A DNA stretch of 6,566 bases from positions 1 to 6,566 of the forward strand of contig CAIYAN010000254.1 of NCBI GenBank assembly GCA_903924185.1, in the 5' to 3' direction. Below the pieces are notes generated by a model. The model was not told the DNA's origin. It saw nothing but the letters and a program-made list of their open reading frames with translations, and did no database searches. The position numbers and the translations under genes are program-made. The DNA is from an uncultured Opitutia bacterium. GTDB lineage: Bacteria; Verrucomicrobiota; Verrucomicrobiia; Opitutales; UBA953. Shown here piece by piece: positions 1 through 6,553 of the stretch. Every line of letters starts with the position of its first letter. The stretch's first letter is position 1.

Positions 1-1
1 A

Positions 2-1819
2 CCGCCTAAGCCAGAACAGATTAAGCCACCGATCATCGTCGAAGAAGAACTGCCGAAATTTAACCGCTTCTACAAGACCGTCTCCACTCGGCTCGTGCCG
101 GCTCATCTCGGCGACCCCAAGATGTCGTTGAAGAAAGAAATTAAAGGCGGCCAGGAACTCCGAGCTTCGCCCGCCACCCCGTTGCACGTCGCTTCGGGCG
201 ATGGCGCCAAGCGCGCCCAACTTCGCAAGATCGTCGAAGAGTATTGGGCGAATATCGACCCCGACCGCTGCCTCCCCCACCCTGACGCCGAGGCCTTCCC
301 CGGCAAGGTGCTCGAACCCGCCGACCGCGTCATCACTGCGGTCAGCATCCCGGTTAACCGCTCCCGCTGGCATTCCACCGGCACCTATGCCGCCCCCGGC
401 GAGCGGATCACCTTTCGCATCCCCGCAGGCGATATCGACATGGGCCTCGTCGCCCGTATCGGGTGTCACAATGACGATATCACCAGCGACTTCGCCATCA
501 AGCGTGAGGACTGGCACCGCTTCCCCGTCATCACCAATACGGTGGCCTTGAACAAGCGCGTCACCGAACTCGCCAACCCTTTCGGCGGCCCGATTTACAT
601 CGAGATGCCGGGCAACGACAAGAACGGTAAATCCCGCGACCTAGTCCGTATCGAAATCGTCGGAGCCGTCGAAGCCCCCAACTTCACGCTCGGTAAGACG
701 ACCCGCGCCGAATGGGAAAATAGCCGCCTCGCCCCGGCCCCCTGGGCGGAAATGATTTGCGATAAGATGGTCGTCTCCGTGCCTTCAAAGCATATCCGCG
801 AGCTGTCCTACACCGAAGCTACGGAACTCATGAAGACTTGGACGGAGACGGTCGAGGCCTGTGACTGGCTCGCGGCCTGGAAGGACCGTCGCTCGGCCGA
901 GCGTATCGTCTCGGACGCCGAGATCTCCATCGGCTGGATGCATTCGGGCTACCCAATTAAGTGCTACCTCGATAGTGCCAAGGACTCCGTCAACGTGGCC
1001 AAGCTGCGCAAAGAGGGCAATTGGGGCTTCTTTCACGAGCTGGGCCACAACCATCAATCGAGCCTCTGGACCTACGCTGGCTACACCGAGGTCACCAACA
1101 ACCTCTTCTCCCTTTACTGCATGGAGAAAATTGCCGGAAAGAAACTGGGCGATGGCCACGGTGAAGACATGGCCGCGATGGCCGCCGAAATGGCGCTCGA
1201 CCCGAAGGCCCATGCCGACTCGGCCTTCCACCTACTTTCCCAATACTACCACCCGGTGAAGCAATTCGGCTGGATCAGCCTCCAGCAGACTTTTGCTGAA
1301 CTCGGCGGCCGTAAAGACATCAAGAAGGCCGATGGGCTGGTAAAGAAAAACCTCGGTATCGCCGGCCGTGAGGTTGAGAAGCAACAGGAAGCCATCGACA
1401 AGGAAAAGCACCAGCTTGACCTAAAGATTAAAGCGGCCGTCCGCGAAAAGAAGGAAGCCGACAAAGCCGCTGCCGAAACCCGCTTGGCCGAAATCTTTAA
1501 AGAAGAAAAGAAAATCAAAGAAGCCCTGGGGGCACTCTCGAAACATGACTCCGATGAACGTAAGAAGGACATCTTCGTACGGACGTGGTCCAAGGAAGCG
1601 GGCACGAATCTGGGCCCCTACTTTGCGAACTTCGGCTGGCCGTATACCGACTCGATGAAGACGATGCTCACGCCACTCAAGCCGTGGCTCCCCGCCAATT
1701 TCCCGCCGACTAGGCCTGGTGCTAAGCCCGCAAAGTCTACCCTCTTCGGCTCCAAGAACGAGGCCATGGCCGGCAAAGACGAGGCGCAAGGCGATAACCA
1801 GACCACGAACGCCCAATAA
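2..1819 (+). CDS. M60-like zinc metallopeptidase, 5'-truncated by the window edge
   Basis: This is a likely gluzincin metallopeptidase of the M60/enhancin-like family; members cleave glycoproteins such as mucins, but the substrate here is unknown. The frame is open from base 2 with no stop. A GTG at 95 is the first possible start, but the 31 residues before it are Pro/Lys/Glu-rich and resemble the stretch just after the signal peptide of the paralog at 2790, so the true start is probably upstream. Residues below count GTG 95 as 1. An N-terminal beta-rich module (about 45-195) carries TGTYAAPGE, GCHND and WHRFPVIT. The M60 domain follows with GWMHSGYP (280-287) and the zinc site H314-E315-x-x-H318 plus E332 (TEVTNN). 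Residues about 412-485 are a Lys/Glu/Ala-rich probable coiled coil absent from the paralog. The last ~37 residues form a hydrophilic tail. The stop is TAA. Family call is firm; export is inferred from the paralog. Confidence 0.88.
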   Translation, partial: PPKPEQIKPPIIVEEELPKFNRFYKTVSTRLVPAHLGDPKMSLKKEIKGGQELRASPATPLHVASGDGAKRAQLRKIVEEYWANIDPDRCLPHPDAEAFPGKVLEPADRVITAVSIPVNRSRWHSTGTYAAPGERITFRIPAGDIDMGLVARIGCHNDDITSDFAIKREDWHRFPVITNTVALNKRVTELANPFGGPIYIEMPGNDKNGKSRDLVRIEIVGAVEAPNFTLGKTTRAEWENSRLAPAPWAEMICDKMVVSVPSKHIRELSYTEATELMKTWTETVEACDWLAAWKDRRSAERIVSDAEISIGWMHSGYPIKCYLDSAKDSVNVAKLRKEGNWGFFHELGHNHQSSLWTYAGYTEVTNNLFSLYCMEKIAGKKLGDGHGEDMAAMAAEMALDPKAHADSAFHLLSQYYHPVKQFGWISLQQTFAELGGRKDIKKADGLVKKNLGIAGREVEKQQEAIDKEKHQLDLKIKAAVREKKEADKAAAETRLAEIFKEEKKIKEALGALSKHDSDERKKDIFVRTWSKEAGTNLGPYFANFGWPYTDSMKTMLTPLKPWLPANFPPTRPGAKPAKSTLFGSKNEAMAGKDEAQGDNQTTNAQ

Positions 1820-1833
1820 GGACGCGGTCTTGA

Positions 1834-1851
1834 CGCGGGGCCGCCCCCGTG
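1834..1851 (+). repeat. GC-rich inverted repeat between the first M60 gene and purU
   Basis: CGCGGGG (1834-1840) and CCCCGTG (1845-1851) can form a 7-bp stem with one G-U pair around the loop CCGC. It overlaps a short direct repeat, GACGCGG at 1821-1827 and 1832-1838. There is no T-tract after it, so it is not a standard Rho-independent terminator. It lies 13 nt upstream of the purU ATG and could fold over the initiation region, or it could be chance in GC-rich DNA. Confidence 0.25.
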
Positions 1852-1864
1852 GCCATCCTCCGGC

Positions 1865-2719
1865 ATGGACCGCACGCTGACCCTGAGTTTCTCCTGCCCC
1901 GACGCCTCTGGCATCGTGGCAGCGGTCTCGTCGTTCGTGGCCCAACACAAGGGCTGGATCACCGAAGCCAGCCAGCACACGGAACCCGAACTGGCGCGCT
2001 TCTTTATGCGCATGGAAATCAAGGCCTCGTCCCTGGATTTCCCGCCCGAAGCCTTCAGCCAGCACTTCAGCCCCTTAGCTCAGCAGTTTGGCCTGGAGTG
2101 GACGCTGTCGGACTCCGACAAACCACGCCGCGTTATCCTTCTCTGCTCCAAGCAAGAGCACTGCCTTTACGACTTACTCGCGCGCCAGGTCTCCCAGGAC
2201 TTCCGCTTCATCGTGCCGTGCGTCGTCTCCAACCACGAAGCCCACCGCAAGGTCGTGGAAGCCCACGGCATCCCCTTCCACTACGTACCCGTGACACCGG
2301 AGAACAAGCACGCCGCCTATCGCCGCATGGAGCAGATCTTCCGCGACGAAAAAGCCGACCTCATCGTACTGGCCCGCTACATGCAGGTGTTGGACGAAGA
2401 ACTCTGTCGCAACTTCGCCGGGAAGATTCTTAATATTCACCACTCTTTCCTACCGTCATTCGCTGGCGCCAAGCCTTACCACCAAGCGCACCGCCGCGGC
2501 GTGAAATTAATCGGTGCGACCTGTCACTTCGTGACCCCCGAGCTCGATGAAGGTCCCATCGTTGAACAAGACGTGATTCGCGTCGACCATTCGGATACCC
2601 CGGAAGACATGGTGCAGCTCGGCAAGGACATCGAGAAAGTCGTCCTCGCTCGCGGCCTCCGTGCCGTCGTCGAAGACCGCGTCCTCCTGGCCGGCCATAA
2701 GACGGTGGTCTTCCGTTAA
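1865..2719 (+). CDS. purU: Formyltetrahydrofolate deformylase PurU
   Basis: This cytoplasmic enzyme hydrolyses 10-formyltetrahydrofolate to formate and tetrahydrofolate. It balances the one-carbon pool and can supply formate to PurT-type purine synthesis. The 284 aa are close to the ~280 aa of E. coli PurU. An N-terminal ACT domain (about 5-80) contains CPDASGIVAAV and QHTEPELARFFMR; in the family this domain is regulatory. The formyltransferase-fold domain (about 87-284) contains LARYMQVL (169-176), NIHHSFLPSF (190-199) and LIGATCHFV. The catalytic Asn-His-Asp set is N190, H192 and D228 (LDEGPI); the 36-residue His-to-Asp spacing matches that of GAR transformylase. ATG 1865 is the first in-frame start after the stop of the upstream gene, which is in the same frame and ends 45 nt earlier. 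No Shine-Dalgarno motif is visible. It may be read through from the upstream gene, but it has no functional tie to the flanking peptidases. Confidence 0.96.
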   Translation: MDRTLTLSFSCPDASGIVAAVSSFVAQHKGWITEASQHTEPELARFFMRMEIKASSLDFPPEAFSQHFSPLAQQFGLEWTLSDSDKPRRVILLCSKQEHCLYDLLARQVSQDFRFIVPCVVSNHEAHRKVVEAHGIPFHYVPVTPENKHAAYRRMEQIFRDEKADLIVLARYMQVLDEELCRNFAGKILNIHHSFLPSFAGAKPYHQAHRRGVKLIGATCHFVTPELDEGPIVEQDVIRVDHSDTPEDMVQLGKDIEKVVLARGLRAVVEDRVLLAGHKTVVFR

Positions 2720-2723
2720 GACC
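2707..2723 (+). repeat. Perfect inverted repeat spanning the purU stop codon
   Basis: GGTCTT (2707-2712) and AAGACC (2718-2723) are perfect reverse complements around a 5-nt loop, CCGTT. The purU TAA stop (2717-2719) lies at the loop/3'-arm junction. No T-run follows, so this is at best a weak terminator or an mRNA 3'-end stabilising hairpin. A 6-bp stem can also arise by chance. Confidence 0.27.
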
Positions 2724-2789
2724 CGTGTCGGTCAATTAGCGGTTTTCGCTGGAAACGGCGGCGTTTGCGGGTGTCATCGGCTTATCCCC

Positions 2790-4247
2790 ATGCTCCGCTC
2801 CTGCACCCTCCTCCTTCTCGCCTCCGCGGCCTTCGCGGCGACCAAGCCTGAAGAGATCACGCCCAAGCCCAAGGCCGCCTTCGTCCAGCCAGCCGAGGCT
2901 GACCGCAGCGAACTGCATAAGAGCATTCAGGCCTACATGTCGTTGCCGGCCGAGCAAGTCACCGCCCACCCCGCGGCCAAAGATTTCCCGGGCAGCGTCG
3001 AGTCTAAGGAACGCGTCACGCGCACCGTGGCTTACGACGCGAACCTCATCACCCGCTGGGATACTGCCGCAGGTAACGCCCCCAACTTAGCGACTGGTCC
3101 GGAAACTTGGCAAGAAACTGGACTGTACGCCGCGCCCGGCGAAGTGCTCATCGTCACCGCCCCGGCCCTGCCCGAAGGGCGTATCGTCCGTATCATCGTC
3201 GGCTGCCATCGTGACAGCCTCCTGAAACTCGAAAAATGGAACCGCTTCCCCATCATCACGCGGACCTTTGAACTGAAACCGGGCGCGAATAAAATCGCCA
3301 ACGCCTTCGGCGGCCAGCTCTTCATCCAAGTTCGTAACCAAGGAGCCGGTCCCGGACGCAAGGCGGCCCAAGCCCCCACCCAGCCAGTCAAAGCCGCTCC
3401 AGGTCTGGCCTTCGCTAATGCCGTTGCCATGCCGACGTATGTGCTCGGCAAGGACACGCCCGAAAGCTGGAAGCAGTCCCTGGCCAATTCGCCCGCCCCT
3501 TGGGTGACGTTTGTCGCCAAGCACGCCATCTTGCACGTCCGCCGTAGCACCGTCGCCCAGATTGCCGACCCCAAGCCGATCACCGAATGGTGGGATAAGG
3601 CTATGGAACTCGAGGACGACCTTATCGCCCTTGACCGCCTCGCCCCGGAACGCGTCGTCCCCGACATCCAAATCTCGGCTGGTTTCATGCACTCGGGCTA
3701 CCCGTTCATGTGCTGGATCAACCCAAGCGAAGCTGAAATCGTCGACCTCCAGAAGTTGTCGACTAAGGGCAATTGGGGCTTCTTCCATGAACTCGGCCAC
3801 AACCACCAGCGCACGGATTGGACTTTCCCTGGCCAGACCGAAGTCACCTGTAATTTATTCTCCCTCTATTGCATGGAGAAGCTCGTGGGACTGCCACGCG
3901 GTACGGGCCACGGCTCAATCAAGGACCTCCATGGGAACATGGCCAAGCGCCTAGCCAACCCGCCGGACATGGGGGCGTTCGAGCAGCTAGCCCCCTTCAT
4001 GGTGCTCATCGAAGCCCACGGCTGGGAACCGCTCCGCGCCACGCTGCGCTCTTACGCCCAGAATCCGGCGACCGGCGATGTCCCCTTCAAGCAGAACAGC
4101 TTCGTCATCCGCTACGGTCAAGCCGCCAAGGTCGACGTCTCCGAGTTCTTTACGAAACTGGGCTACCCCGTGACCGCTGAGACTAAACAGGCCCTCAAGG
4201 GCTTCCCGGGCTTTACCTATACGCCACCCGCTCCAGCGGGTAAGTGA
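2790..4247 (+). CDS. Secreted M60-like zinc metallopeptidase (complete paralog)
   Basis: A 485-aa putative exported metallopeptidase, paralogous to the first gene in the window. ATG 2790 was chosen over a longer in-frame start at 2661 because it gives a classic signal peptide: R3, a Leu-rich core and AFA at 14-16, with cleavage likely after A16 or A17; the longer form would overlap purU by 59 nt. The mature N-terminus is Lys/Pro-rich. The beta-rich module (about 40-183) has TGLYAAPGE (110-118), GCHRD (138-142), WNRFPIIT (150-157) and ANAFGG. A Gly/Ala/Pro/Gln-rich linker (about 184-206) follows. The M60 domain holds GFMHSGYP (298-305), zinc ligands H333 and H337 with catalytic E334, and E351 (TEVTCN), which fits HExxH followed at a distance by Glu. 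It ends in a conserved helical segment and a Pro-rich tail. Cys139, Cys308 and Cys361 have counterparts in the paralog. The native substrate cannot be read from the sequence; family members act on glycosylated proteins. No Shine-Dalgarno motif precedes the start. Confidence 0.9.
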   Translation: MLRSCTLLLLASAAFAATKPEEITPKPKAAFVQPAEADRSELHKSIQAYMSLPAEQVTAHPAAKDFPGSVESKERVTRTVAYDANLITRWDTAAGNAPNLATGPETWQETGLYAAPGEVLIVTAPALPEGRIVRIIVGCHRDSLLKLEKWNRFPIITRTFELKPGANKIANAFGGQLFIQVRNQGAGPGRKAAQAPTQPVKAAPGLAFANAVAMPTYVLGKDTPESWKQSLANSPAPWVTFVAKHAILHVRRSTVAQIADPKPITEWWDKAMELEDDLIALDRLAPERVVPDIQISAGFMHSGYPFMCWINPSEAEIVDLQKLSTKGNWGFFHELGHNHQRTDWTFPGQTEVTCNLFSLYCMEKLVGLPRGTGHGSIKDLHGNMAKRLANPPDMGAFEQLAPFMVLIEAHGWEPLRATLRSYAQNPATGDVPFKQNSFVIRYGQAAKVDVSEFFTKLGYPVTAETKQALKGFPGFTYTPPAPAGK

Positions 4248-4264
4248 CTCTCGGACAAGGGTTC

Positions 4265-4304
4265 GCAGGGTGAGCGCCTTCTGCCTCGCCCTGCCACGGC
4301 TTTT
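4265..4304 (+). terminator. Candidate Rho-independent terminator downstream of the second M60 gene
   Basis: GCAGGGTGAG (4265-4274) pairs with CTCGCCCTGC (4285-4294) to give a 10-bp stem with one G-U pair and a 10-nt loop. A TTTT run follows at 4301-4304, six bases after the stem. It starts 17 nt after the TGA of the M60 gene and lies before pta, a sensible place for a terminator. The short, displaced T-run makes it weaker than the textbook form. Confidence 0.45.
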
Positions 4305-4307
4305 GGC

Positions 4308-4313
4308 TCTAAT
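4308..4313 (+). promoter_or_regulatory. Weak -10-like element upstream of pta
   Basis: TCTAAT matches five of six bases of the TATAAT consensus and sits in the most AT-rich patch of this intergenic gap, 36 nt before the pta ATG. No convincing -35 hexamer lies at the usual spacing because that position falls in the terminator-like stem. It is offered only because a new transcript should begin here if the hairpin upstream terminates. Confidence 0.2.
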
Positions 4314-4349
4314 AGAACCCATAGACGGCCCCGTGCCGCCGCTCCATCC

Positions 4350-5405
4350 ATGTCCTTAATTTCCCGCCTTTCCGCCCGTCTCCAGAACCACCCGAAGCGC
4401 GTCGTCTTCCCTGAAGGCGCGGACCCTCGCATCATCCAGGCCGCTCGCCAGTTCGTCACCAAGAAGCTCGGCGTTCCGATCCTCATCGGCGATCGCCAGC
4501 GTATTAAGATCACGGCCGCCCGCCTTAATATCAGTCTGGAAGGCATCCGGGTCATCGAACCTGAACGTAGCGACGAACTCGCCAGCTTCGCCGAAAAGCT
4601 CGAATCCATCCAGCGCTACGGCAACACCAACCTGCAAGGTGACCCGCGCGAGTTGGTCAAGAACCCCAGTTACTTTGCCTGCATCATGGTGGCCACGGCT
4701 GGCGCCGACGCCCTGATTTCTGGCGCCACCACCCACGCCGCCTCTGGCCTCCGCGCCATCCTCCAGACGATGCCACGGCAAGCCGGCGTGGAAACGGTAT
4801 CGTCCATGCTCATTCTCGAGTCCGAAGAAGCCCGCTTTGGTTGTGATGGGGTCCTCTTCCTCGCAGATTGCGGCGTCATCCCCGAACCGACCGCCGAACA
4901 GCTGGCCGATATCGCCGTAACCACCGCTGGCCTCGCTGGCCACCTCACCAATACGACGCCCAAGGTTGCCCTGCTCGCCTACTCGACGCACTCCGCCAAT
5001 GCGCGCCTCGCCTCGATCAAGAAAGTCCAAGCGGCCACCGAGATGGCCAAGCGCAAGGCCCGCGAACTCGGTATCGTCGCTGACATCGACGGCGAAATGC
5101 AGGCCGACGCTGCCCTAAACCCTTTTGCCGCCGAGTCCAAGGAAGTCACGGGAAGCGTCGCCGGGAAAGCCAGCGTGCTGATTTTCCCCGACCTAAACTC
5201 TGGCAACATCGCTTCGAAGATGGCGCAGCACATCGCGGACATCCCTGCTTACGGCCAGATTCTCACGGGGCTTGAACGGCCAGCGGCGGAAATCTCCCGC
5301 GGCGCCAGCGCACACGACATCTTCGGCACCGCCGTCATCGTCGCCGCCCAAGCCGTCGATAAGTCCTACCTCTACCCGACCCTCAAGGACGGACCGGCTG
5401 CCTGA
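4350..5405 (+). CDS. pta: Phosphate acetyltransferase, stand-alone catalytic domain
   Basis: Phosphotransacetylase interconverts acetyl-CoA + phosphate and acetyl phosphate + CoA. It works in the cytoplasm with acetate kinase in acetate excretion or assimilation. The 351 aa form a single PTA_PTB domain, the size of short Pta enzymes such as that of Methanosarcina thermophila (~333 aa) and of the C-terminal half of E. coli Pta. Visible signatures are VVFPEGADPR (18-27), a SGATTHAA segment (124-131), AGKASVLIFPDLNSGNI (271-287) and ISRGASAHDI (315-324). S316, R317 and D323 match the spacing of the M. thermophila active-site residues Ser309, Arg310 and Asp316. Before SRG the sequence is RPAAE rather than the more usual KPVND, which suggests a subtype. 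The conserved SRG segment makes phosphate butyryltransferase less likely. The ATG follows a gap of 102 nt with a terminator-like hairpin; there is no Shine-Dalgarno motif. The next gene begins 2 nt after the TGA. Confidence 0.94.
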   Translation: MSLISRLSARLQNHPKRVVFPEGADPRIIQAARQFVTKKLGVPILIGDRQRIKITAARLNISLEGIRVIEPERSDELASFAEKLESIQRYGNTNLQGDPRELVKNPSYFACIMVATAGADALISGATTHAASGLRAILQTMPRQAGVETVSSMLILESEEARFGCDGVLFLADCGVIPEPTAEQLADIAVTTAGLAGHLTNTTPKVALLAYSTHSANARLASIKKVQAATEMAKRKARELGIVADIDGEMQADAALNPFAAESKEVTGSVAGKASVLIFPDLNSGNIASKMAQHIADIPAYGQILTGLERPAAEISRGASAHDIFGTAVIVAAQAVDKSYLYPTLKDGPAA

Positions 5406-5407
5406 CC

Positions 5408-6553
5408 ATGGCCATCCGGAAGCGCTTCGCCGACAACATCCCGGGCTTGCTGATGAGCCCGATGAACCTCGATACGCGCCGAATCTTCGTCGCGGCAACG
5501 CGCATGAACGACGGGAAGACGACGACGTGTCTCGGCCTCACGGCGGCACTGCAGTCAATGGGCCTGCACGTGGGCTATATCAAGCCCATCGCCCAGCGTA
5601 TCGTGCAGTCCGGCGACGATCAGGTCGACGAGGATACCTTACTCATCGAGGGGCTTTTTAACCTCGATATCCCGATTTCCGCGATGTCGCCCGTGGCCAT
5701 CGGACCAGAGTTTACTAAGCACTATCTCGAGAACCCCGAGGTCATCGGCCCGCAACTCAAGGACCGCATCTGCCGTGCTTTTGACCGTGCTGCCTACGGC
5801 AAAGACATCGTGGTCGTCGAGGGGTCTGGCCATGCGGGCGTGGGCTCAGTCTTTGGCTCATCCAATGCCGACAATGCCCGCGTGCTCCACTCTAAGGCCC
5901 TCATCGTCGCCGCCGGTGGTATCGGCAAACCCATCGACGAAGTAGCCCTCAATAAGGCTCTCTTCGATAAAGCCGGGGTCGAAGTCGTCGGGGTCATTCT
6001 CAACAAAGTCTTGCCCGACAAGGTCGAGTTTATCCGCGATTTCGCTGGGCGAGGCCTTCGTAAGCTCGGCGTCCCGTTACTGGGCGTGGTGCCGCTCCAG
6101 GAAACGCTCGTCTACCCTAATCTTGATCAGGTGGCGGACGAAACCCGCGCCCGCTGGATTCACCAGCCAACCGGCCTCCGCCGCGTCCGGCGCGTCGTCA
6201 TCGGCGCCATGTCCGCCCGTCGGGCCCTGGAATACCTAAAGGTGAACGGCACCCTCGTCATCGTCCCCGGCGACCGCGAAGACCTCCTCGAGGCCTTCAT
6301 CGAGAATGATGGCGCTAAATCGCTCGCTGGCGTGCTCCTCTCCAACGGCCTACTCCCCAACGAGGGTATCATCAAACGCCTGACTGAGGCCGGCATCCCT
6401 ATCGCCGCCGTCGAAGCGGAGTCCTTCGCAGTGACGGCGCGTATCAATAATATGTCGGTGAAGACGATGCGGCAGGACGCCGATAAGATTCCCATCATCG
6501 AAAAGATGATTCGAGAATCAGTCGATATCCCCGGCCTACTGAAGGCGCTCTAA
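5408..6553 (+). CDS. BioD-like P-loop NTPase with DRTGG domain (Pta N-terminal-half homolog)
   Basis: This 381-aa protein resembles the N-terminal half of long Pta proteins: a dethiobiotin-synthetase-like P-loop domain (about 25-235) followed by a DRTGG domain (about 255-365). The nucleotide-binding loop is ATRMNDGKTTT (30-40, with G36-K37-T38). VVVEGSGH (135-142) corresponds to the VEGxGG segment of BioD proteins, and VILNK lies at 196-200. The DRTGG-type core reads VVIGAMSARRALEYL (263-277), then LVIVPGDRED (283-292). The literal DRTGG motif is not present. In E. coli Pta this half does not catalyse acetyl transfer but affects oligomer stability and metabolite control. The ATG sits 2 nt after the pta stop, implying co-transcription and translational coupling; no Shine-Dalgarno motif is near (AAGGA lies 18 nt upstream, too far). 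A regulatory partner of the preceding Pta is the best reading. A BioD or CobB biosynthetic role is less likely given the DRTGG domain and the context. Confidence 0.88.
   Translation: MAIRKRFADNIPGLLMSPMNLDTRRIFVAATRMNDGKTTTCLGLTAALQSMGLHVGYIKPIAQRIVQSGDDQVDEDTLLIEGLFNLDIPISAMSPVAIGPEFTKHYLENPEVIGPQLKDRICRAFDRAAYGKDIVVVEGSGHAGVGSVFGSSNADNARVLHSKALIVAAGGIGKPIDEVALNKALFDKAGVEVVGVILNKVLPDKVEFIRDFAGRGLRKLGVPLLGVVPLQETLVYPNLDQVADETRARWIHQPTGLRRVRRVVIGAMSARRALEYLKVNGTLVIVPGDREDLLEAFIENDGAKSLAGVLLSNGLLPNEGIIKRLTEAGIPIAAVEAESFAVTARINNMSVKTMRQDADKIPIIEKMIRESVDIPGLLKAL

Noticed and set aside
1421..2065. Minus-strand open frame of 214 codons across the first M60 gene, the gap and purU
   Set aside because: It is antisense to two well-supported genes and its translation is low in recognisable motifs; a by-product of GC-rich third positions.
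1849..2433. Plus-strand open frame of 194 codons overlapping purU in another frame
   Set aside because: Its translation is rich in Arg, Pro and Leu and shows no family motif, whereas the purU frame carries complete ACT and formyltransferase signatures.
2738..2750. Small inverted repeat AGCG-GTTTT-CGCT
   Set aside because: Only a 4-bp stem with the T-run in the loop; expected by chance and not a terminator.
2661..2789. Longer in-frame start at 2661 for the second M60 peptidase
   Set aside because: It would overlap purU by 59 nt and put 43 residues with no recognisable sequence ahead of a clear signal peptide; ATG 2790 gives a normal secreted precursor.
3087..3806. Minus-strand open frame of 239 codons opposite the second M60 gene
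   Set aside because: It lies wholly antisense to a gene with strong family motifs, has no recognisable domain, and is what GC-rich codon usage produces on the opposite strand.
5408..6553. Dethiobiotin synthetase (BioD) or cobyrinate diamide synthase assignment
   Set aside because: The P-loop domain is of that superfamily, but the C-terminal DRTGG-type domain and the adjacent pta fit the N-terminal half of long Pta far better.
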